Shown here: in pieces, positions 6,351 through 10,407 of the stretch
Position numbering within the stretch: position 1 is the first letter of the stretch
Layout of the letters: each line of letters starts with the position of its first letter
DNA from: JBFHNV01 sp965365655
GTDB lineage: Bacteria; Pseudomonadota; Gammaproteobacteria; HK1
Length of the DNA: 10,407 bases
Direction: 5' to 3'
Assembly (NCBI GenBank): GCA_965365655.1
Contig: CBDUCN010000181.1
Coordinates: forward strand, 1-10,407
Made by a program: the position numbers and the translations under genes
The notes under the pieces: generated by a model
Database searches by the model: none
What the model was told of the DNA's origin: nothing
What the model saw: the letters and a program-made list of their open reading frames with translations, nothing else

Positions 6351-6386
6351 CGCCGCACATGCGGCGCCCGGGAACGGCACCCGGGC
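6351..6386 (-). promoter_or_regulatory. Two abutting hairpins in the leader of the oxidoreductase gene
   Basis: In transcription order (minus strand): GCCCGGG-loop-CCCGGGC (6366-6386, 7-base arms, 7-base loop) directly followed by CGCCGC-ATGT-GCGGCG (6351-6366, 6-base arms, tetraloop); they share base 6366. The second stem ends about 12 bases before the AAGGGAG ribosome site. They could be a 3'-end structure of the small upstream gene (stop at 6479) or a leader element of the oxidoreductase. No T-run is present. Confidence 0.35.
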
Positions 6387-6478
6387 GGGGGGATCTTAAA
6401 AGGTGTTCACGGATCGGCCACCCGGCGCCGCGACGCGGTCACCGTGCGGCGCGCGGCGCCGCGATCCTCCGCCGGCCC

Positions 6479-6682
6479 TCAGCCGGCCTCGCGCTGGCGC
6501 ACGCGCACCGTCGCGAGGGTCTCCTCGCGGTCGCGCAGGAGCTGGTTGAGGTAGGAGGCGGCGCAGCGCGCGCGCTCGTCGCGTCGCCCCGTCGCGCGGG
6601 CGAGCAGGCCGCCGATGCGCCGGATCTCCGCGGTCAGGTCCGCCTCGGTGCGGCGCAGATGGTCTCGCTGGAACTGGTTCAT
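6479..6682 (-). CDS. Small arginine-rich helical protein, function unknown
   Basis: A 67-aa reading frame from ATG 6682, preceded by a strong ribosome site (GGAGG, 8 bases upstream), the best evidence that it is real. The predicted protein starts MNQFQRDHLRRTEADLTAEI and is nearly all helix-forming residues with many Arg and Glu; leucine/isoleucine spacing would suit a short coiled coil or helical hairpin. There is one cysteine, no membrane segment and no signal peptide. I do not recognise a family. It stands alone: 155 bp from the panC stop upstream and 146 bp from the oxidoreductase start downstream, all on the minus strand. A weak -10-like TAATGT lies upstream around 6710-6716. GC-rich DNA gives chance frames of this size, so this remains tentative. 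Confidence 0.55.
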   Translation of the reverse strand: MNQFQRDHLRRTEADLTAEIRRIGGLLARATGRRDERARCAASYLNQLLRDREETLATVRVRQREAG

Positions 6683-6816
6683 CACGTCGTCCTCCGGCAC
6701 TCGGCGCGGAACATTACGAACCAGTCGTATCAGGACGATGCGCCGCGATCACGCCCTCGGGGACGAACGCGGCGGGCGCAGCGATGAACGGTAGCGCGGC
6801 GCGCGGCGTCGCGTTA

Positions 6817-6854
6817 CACGCGCAGGTTGTAGGCGCGTCAGACGCGCAGGTTGT
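6817..6854. repeat. 24-bp spaced tandem duplication at the 3' end of panC
   Basis: ACGCGCAGGTTGT occurs at 6818-6830 and 6842-6854, 24 bases apart. On the minus strand the first copy encodes the PanC end N-L-R-V-stop (TGA), and the second, in the same frame, encodes A-Y-N-L-R-V followed by TAA (6816-6814). The pattern is that of a small duplication of the gene end. Confidence 0.75.
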
Positions 6855-7716
6855 CGATCAGGCGCGCCGGCCCCAGCCAGGCCGCGGCGAGCACGATCAA
6901 CGCGTCGCCGTCACCCGGCATCGCGAGATCGTCCTGTCGCCGGATGCGCACGTAGTCCGGCCGGAACCCCGCGTCGGCCAGCGCGGCCTCCGCGCGCGCC
7001 TCGAGGCCCGCACGATCCGACGCGCCGCCGGCCAGCGCGTCGCGCACCTCGCACAGCGTGCGGTACAGGACCGGCGCCACCGCGCGCTGCGCGGCGTCCA
7101 GGTAACCGTTGCGCGAGCTCATCGCGAGACCGTCCGCCTCGCGCACGGTGGGCACCGGCACGATGCGCACGCGCATCTTCAGATCCTCGACCATGCGCCC
7201 GATCACCAGCAGCTGCTGGTAGTCCTTCTCGCCGAACAGCGCGACATGGGGCTGGGTCATGTTGAACAGGATGTTGACCACCGTCGCAACGCCTCGGAAG
7301 AAGCCGGGGCGGCTCTCACCGTCGAGGATGTCGCCGAGGCCGGGCACCGCGACGCGGGTGATCGTGTCGGGCCCGTGCGGGTACACCGTGCGCCCGTCGG
7401 GCGCGAACACCAGGTGACAGCCTTCCTCGCGCAGCATCGCCAGGTCCTGCTCGAAGGTGCGCGGGTAGCTTTCGAAGTCCTCGTTCGGGCCGAACTGGAA
7501 CGGGTTCACGAAGATGGTGGCGACCACGAAGTCGCCGTGCACGTGGGCCTGGCGCACCAGCTCGAGGTGGCCGTCGTGAAGGTTGCCCATCGTGGGCACC
7601 AGCGCGATCCGGCGCCCCGCCGCGCGCACCGCGTCCAGGCGCTCGCGCAACGCATCCAGCGGCCGCACGACCTCGGTCCCGGCCGCGTTCGCGGAATCGC
7701 TCTCGTTGCCCGCCAT
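6838..7716 (-). CDS. panC: Pantothenate synthetase
   Basis: A 292-aa enzyme that joins D-pantoate and beta-alanine with ATP to give pantothenate, in the cytoplasm. Motifs are complete: PTMGNLHDGH (41-50, the HIGH-type nucleotide site), IFVNPFQFGPNEDFESYPRT, the block FGEKDYQQLLVIGRMVEDL, and GLAMSSRNGYL (KMSKS-like loop). Length is close to the usual 280-290. The start is set at ATG 7716 with GGAG ten bases upstream; this leaves a 13-residue polar N-terminal extension compared with typical PanC. TTG at 7749 would overlap the kinase stop as TTGA but has no ribosome site. It lies 29 bp behind the deoxynucleoside kinase gene, so the two are probably co-transcribed. panB, usually directly before panC, is not here, and panD is not downstream. 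Confidence 0.95.
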   Translation of the reverse strand: MAGNESDSANAAGTEVVRPLDALRERLDAVRAAGRRIALVPTMGNLHDGHLELVRQAHVHGDFVVATIFVNPFQFGPNEDFESYPRTFEQDLAMLREEGCHLVFAPDGRTVYPHGPDTITRVAVPGLGDILDGESRPGFFRGVATVVNILFNMTQPHVALFGEKDYQQLLVIGRMVEDLKMRVRIVPVPTVREADGLAMSSRNGYLDAAQRAVAPVLYRTLCEVRDALAGGASDRAGLEARAEAALADAGFRPDYVRIRRQDDLAMPGDGDALIVLAAAWLGPARLIDNLRV

Positions 7717-7745
7717 GGCTCCCACGCTCCGGCTCGCGTTGCGAC

Positions 7746-8393
7746 TCAAAAGGGCAGCGGATTCAGGTAGTGCCGCCCCTTGCGGATGCTCTGCAGCTGC
7801 TCGAACAGCAGATTGTAGTCCTCGTCGCCCTCGGCCAGGTTGATCGCCGCGGCGTTGACGATGACCAGCGGCGCCGCCTCGTAATGATAGAAGAAGCGCG
7901 TGTACGCGCTGACCAGACGGTCGAGGTAACGCGCGTCGATGCGGTCCTCGTATTCCACGCCGCGGGTCGCCACGCGCTCGAGCAGGACCTCCACCGGCGC
8001 CTGAAGGTAGATCACGAGGTCGGGCGCCGGCGCGTCGGCGATGAGCTGCTCGTAGACGCGGTGGTAGAGGTCCAGCTCGTCCGCGTCCAGCGTGAGCTCG
8101 GCGAACAGCCTGTCCTTTTCCAGCATGAAGTCCGCCACCCGCACCGGCGCGAACAGGTCGCGCTGGTTGATGTCGCGCATCTGCTGAACGCGCTGCAGCA
8201 GGAAGGACAGCTGGGTGGGCAGCGCGTGGGCGCGGGGATTCTCGTAGAAGCGCGGCAGGAACGGGTTGTCCTGCGGCGCCTCGAGCAGCGTCTCGCCCCC
8301 GTAGCTCGCCGCGAGGCGCCGTGCGAGGGTGGTCTTGCCGACGCCGATGGGGCCCTCGACGACGATGTATCCGAACTCCGATCGCTGCGTCAC
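7746..8393 (-). CDS. Deoxynucleoside kinase (dGK/dAK-like)
   Basis: A 215-aa enzyme of the deoxynucleoside kinase family (PF01712), phosphorylating a deoxynucleoside to its 5'-monophosphate for salvage. Seen: IVVEGPIGVGKTTLARRLA with the P-loop GPIGVGKT at 14-21, DNPFLPRFYENP in the substrate region, VADFMLEKDRLFAELTL, LDLYHRVYEQL, DLVIYLQAPVEVLLERVATRG and YLDRLVSAYTRFFYHY, the usual LID-side blocks. Which base it prefers cannot be told. GTG 8393 is chosen over TTG 8420 because family members begin just before YIVVEGPIG and because a good -10 element lies at 8428-8433, which would put the transcript start almost on the TTG. It sits where panB is often found, between folK and panC. Confidence 0.9.
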   Translation of the reverse strand: MTQRSEFGYIVVEGPIGVGKTTLARRLAASYGGETLLEAPQDNPFLPRFYENPRAHALPTQLSFLLQRVQQMRDINQRDLFAPVRVADFMLEKDRLFAELTLDADELDLYHRVYEQLIADAPAPDLVIYLQAPVEVLLERVATRGVEYEDRIDARYLDRLVSAYTRFFYHYEAAPLVIVNAAAINLAEGDEDYNLLFEQLQSIRKGRHYLNPLPF

Positions 8394-8427
8394 CTGACCG
8401 TCCGCCGAGCCCCAGGCCAAGCCCGCG

Positions 8428-8457
8428 ATTGTAAGACGGGCGCGGGGCCGGCGTCAG
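8428..8457 (-). promoter_or_regulatory. Candidate sigma-70 promoter of the deoxynucleoside kinase-panC unit
   Basis: On the minus strand, CTGACG (8457-8452, four of six match to -35) and TACAAT (8433-8428, five of six match to -10) are 18 bases apart. Expected transcript start is near 8421, about 28 bases before the GTG at 8393. Confidence 0.45.
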
Positions 8458-8542
8458 CGCGCTGCACGGAGGCGGCGGCGGTCATCGGGCACGCGGGTGC
8501 CAGCGCACTGGCCGCCAGGGCCGACGCCGCGCGCGCCGCAAC

Positions 8543-8571
8543 GTGACGATGCGCCGCACGCGCGTCGTCAC
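8543..8571 (-). terminator. Hairpin behind folK
   Basis: Perfect 7-base arms GTGACGA (8543-8549) and TCGTCAC (8565-8571) enclose a GC-rich 15-base loop that can pair further; it begins 7 bases after the folK stop. No T-run follows. Together with the promoter at 8428-8457 it suggests that the kinase-panC unit is at least partly transcribed separately from pcnB-folK. The rest of the 8458-8542 gap shows only a small GGCAC/GTGCC stem and no gene. Confidence 0.35.
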
Positions 8572-8578
8572 CGCTGCG

Positions 8579-9091
8579 TCACGCGTCGCGCGCACTCAGT
8601 CGCACGAGTCCCGCGGCCGGCACGACGGCCGCCAGCGCGGCCACGGTGCCGTGACCGGGAATCGACGCCGCGGGCGCGATCTCGGCGAGGGGGTGGATGA
8701 CGAAGGGGCGCTGGTGAGCGCCGGGATGGGGCAGCGTGAGCCGCGAATCCGAACGCCGCTCGTCACCATAGAGCAGCAGGTCCAGGTCGAGCGTCCGCGG
8801 CGCCCAGCGCGTCGCGGCCCGCTCCCGGCCGGCCGCGCGCTCGATCGCCAGCAGGTGATCGAGCAGCGCGTCGGGCGCGAGCGCGGTGTCCAGCGCCGCG
8901 ACGGCGTTCACGTAGTCCGGCTGCGGTGCGGGCGACGAGCCCCGCGCCACCATCGGCGGGTTGCGGTACAGGGAGGACGCTGCGTCCAGCCGCGTGCCGG
9001 GAAGCGCGTCCAGCGCCGCGAGCGCGCGGCGGATCGCCGCTGCCGCGTCGCCGAGGTTGCCGCCCAGCCCGACGTAGGCGCGCGTCGTCAG
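8579..9091 (-). CDS. folK: 2-amino-4-hydroxy-6-hydroxymethyldihydropteridine pyrophosphokinase, apparent CTG start
   Basis: A 170-aa folate-pathway enzyme transferring pyrophosphate from ATP to hydroxymethyl-dihydropterin. Motifs: AYVGLGGNLGD (5-15), SSLYRNPP, DYVNAVAALDT (59-69), and the family signature RWAPRTLDLDLLLYG (95-109) with D102 and D104 for metal binding, then LTLPHPGAHQRPFVIHPLAEIAP. Length compares with about 160 for E. coli FolK. No ATG, GTG or TTG occurs in frame near the conserved start. CTG at 9091 is placed exactly where the family begins (two to five residues before AYVGLG) and overlaps the pcnB stop as CTGA. The nearest usual codons are GTG 9295, which would add 68 residues of Arg/Ala/Trp-rich sequence lying over the pcnB tail, and an internal ATG after about 46 residues, which would remove the active site. 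Function is certain; the start is inferred. Confidence 0.9.
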   Translation of the reverse strand: MTTRAYVGLGGNLGDAAAAIRRALAALDALPGTRLDAASSLYRNPPMVARGSSPAPQPDYVNAVAALDTALAPDALLDHLLAIERAAGRERAATRWAPRTLDLDLLLYGDERRSDSRLTLPHPGAHQRPFVIHPLAEIAPAASIPGHGTVAALAAVVPAAGLVRLSARDA

Positions 9092-10407
9092 GCTGGCTGC
9101 GCCTGCTGCGGCCGCCGCGGCCGTCGCCGCCGCCGGCGCCGGCGCTTCTTGCCGTTGCCCGACGGCTGCTGTCCTCCGCCGCCGCCACCACTGCCGCCGC
9201 CACCACCGCCGCCGCCGCCTCCGCCGCCGTTGCTGGCGCCGCGCTCGAGCATCGCTGCGCGCTCGGTCTCGTCGACCTCCTGGAAGCGCGTCCACCAGTT
9301 GGCGGCGTCCTTGACGTCCTCACCCGCTTCGCCGCGCAGCACCAGGAAGTCGTAGCCGGCGCGGAAACGCGGGCGCTCCAGCATCTCCTGCGCTCCCCGC
9401 CCGCGGCGCGCGGTGAGACGCGGCTGCATGCCCCAGATCTCGCGCGCCGTCATCGAGAAGCGCCGCGGCATCGCGACGTGCTCGATCTGGCGCGCGATCA
9501 CGTCCACGCCGGCGCTCTCGACCGCCTGCACGGCGCTCATGCCCTGGGCCTCGATGGCCTTCGCGTCCCGCTTCACCGGCTCCCACAGCAGCGCCGCGAT
9601 CAGGAAGGCGGGGGTGACCGCCTTGTCCTCGGCGATGCGTGCATCGGTGTTGGCGAGCGCCTGGCGCAGGAAACGCTCGACGATCCCCTCCTCGTCCTCC
9701 ATGTCGTCCACGCAGGCCGCGGTCTCGGGGCAGATGAACTCGAACAGCCGGTAGCGCTGCAGCATCTCGTAGGTCGCGAGCGCGCGCCCGCCCATGAACA
9801 GCTTGAGCGTCTCGTCGTAGAGCCGCGCCGGCGGGATGTCGTGCAGCAGCTCGGCGCAGCTGTCGATCGCGCGCTCGGTGTCGCGGGCGATCGTGAAGTC
9901 CAGCTTGGCCGCGAAGCGGATCGCGCGCAGCATGCGCACCGGATCCTCGCGGTAGCGCTGCTCCGGATCGCCCAGCAGGCGCAGGCTGCGCTCGCGGAGA
10001 TCCGCCATGCCGCCGCAGTAATCGATGACGGTGCCGTCGCCGGCGTCGTAGTACAGACAGTTGATCGAGAAGTCGCGCCGCCAGGCGTCCTCCTCCATGC
10101 TGCCGTACACGTTGTCGCGCACGATGCGCCCGCTCGCGTTGACCCGGCTGTCGTCACCGCCGTCGTCGGGCTCGCCGGTGCCGCGGAAGGTGGCGACCTC
10201 GACGATCTCGCGTCCGACGCGCACGTGCGCGAGGCGGAAGCGCCGCCCGATGAGCCGGCAGCTTCGCCCGAACAGCTCCTTGACCTGGTCGGGATGCGCC
10301 TCGGTGGCGACGTCGAAGTCCTTCGGATGGAGATCCAGCAGCAGATCGCGTACGCCGCCTCCGACGAGGTAGGCCTTGAAGCCGGCCTCCTGGAGCGTGT
10401 CCAGGAC
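9088..10407 (-). CDS. pcnB: Poly(A) polymerase I, 5' end outside window
   Basis: 439 residues are visible; the first codons lie beyond base 10407. This enzyme adds 3' A-tails to RNA and marks it for decay. The class II nucleotidyltransferase head is clear: YLVGGGVRDLLLDLHPKDFD (13-32) with the metal-binding D30 and D32. LIGRRFRLAHV (52-62) is the block that separates bacterial poly(A) polymerases from CCA-adding enzymes. RRDFSINCLYYD, YREDPVRMLRAIRFAAKL and the helical neck and body follow. The C-terminal 50 or so residues are unusual: 12 Gly, Ser, 6 Gly, then KK and eight Arg, PRR and a QQAQPA end. A basic tail is normal in PcnB and helps RNA binding; the glycine run is not. Comparison with E. 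coli suggests a few dozen N-terminal residues are missing. The stop overlaps the apparent folK start. Confidence 0.95.
   Translation of the reverse strand, partial: VLDTLQEAGFKAYLVGGGVRDLLLDLHPKDFDVATEAHPDQVKELFGRSCRLIGRRFRLAHVRVGREIVEVATFRGTGEPDDGGDDSRVNASGRIVRDNVYGSMEEDAWRRDFSINCLYYDAGDGTVIDYCGGMADLRERSLRLLGDPEQRYREDPVRMLRAIRFAAKLDFTIARDTERAIDSCAELLHDIPPARLYDETLKLFMGGRALATYEMLQRYRLFEFICPETAACVDDMEDEEGIVERFLRQALANTDARIAEDKAVTPAFLIAALLWEPVKRDAKAIEAQGMSAVQAVESAGVDVIARQIEHVAMPRRFSMTAREIWGMQPRLTARRGRGAQEMLERPRFRAGYDFLVLRGEAGEDVKDAANWWTRFQEVDETERAAMLERGASNGGGGGGGGGGGGSGGGGGGQQPSGNGKKRRRRRRRRPRRPQQAQPA
9172..9228. repeat. Glycine-codon microsatellite in pcnB
   Basis: Nineteen codons (minus strand) read Gly x12, Ser, Gly x6. 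Mostly GGC with interspersed GGT and GGA, so the repeat is imperfect at DNA level. It could slip during replication in multiples of three, or shift the frame otherwise, but the frame is intact here into the basic tail. Confidence 0.85.

Noticed and set aside
7717..7749. TTG start for panC at 7749 overlapping the kinase stop as TTGA
   Set aside because: No ribosome site precedes it, while ATG 7716 has GGAG at a workable distance; the extra residues do not resemble PanC.
8394..8420. TTG start for the deoxynucleoside kinase at 8420
   Set aside because: The likely -10 element ends eight bases upstream, which would leave almost no leader; the added residues are not family-like.
9092..9295. N-terminal extension of folK to a GTG at 9295
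   Set aside because: The 68 added residues are a frame shadow of the Gly/Arg-rich pcnB tail (Arg and Trp runs) and have no place in FolK proteins.

Overview
The window is a GC-rich (about 70% by eye) bacterial chromosomal segment, densely packed, with 11 protein genes, 10 of them on the minus strand. No rRNA, tRNA, CRISPR array, insertion sequence or prophage gene is visible. The order poly(A) polymerase - folK - deoxynucleoside kinase - panC at the right end points to a high-GC Gammaproteobacterium. That is an inference from gene order and codon use, not a proven classification.

Right part (6838-10407, minus strand): the 3' portion of pcnB (RNA polyadenylation), folK (folate), a deoxynucleoside kinase with its own likely promoter, and panC (pantothenate). 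This is a familiar housekeeping neighbourhood, but panB is absent from its usual place. folK has no ATG/GTG/TTG at a sensible position and appears to begin with CTG in a CTGA overlap with the pcnB stop. pcnB carries a glycine-homopolymer and arginine tail. panC ends in a 24-bp tandem duplication that provides an in-frame second stop.

Middle part (3817-6700): a small helical arginine-rich protein of unknown function, a zinc-independent quinone oxidoreductase-type dehydrogenase preceded by two abutting hairpins, a convergent two-domain universal stress protein (the only plus-strand gene) and a divergent PilZ-domain protein.

Left part (434-3546, minus strand): the most interesting block, a compact cassette of a twin-arginine secreted cysteine-containing protein with a TPGYWK motif, a PqqD-like carrier/chaperone, an HPr-kinase-related ATPase and a NTP_transf_5-type nucleotidyltransferase. 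The last three belong together as the poorly characterised 'HprK-rel-A' set. Spacing (53 bp, 10 bp, then a GTGA overlap) suggests one transcript that starts with the secreted protein, making that protein a candidate substrate. A PcaC-like carboxymuconolactone decarboxylase follows on the same strand and runs off the left edge.

The largest stretch without a gene is about 270 bp (3547-3816). It holds the AT-richest DNA in the window, an inverted repeat (ACTGTA-AA-TACAGT) and a hairpin behind the PilZ gene, and is the likely control region of the cassette.
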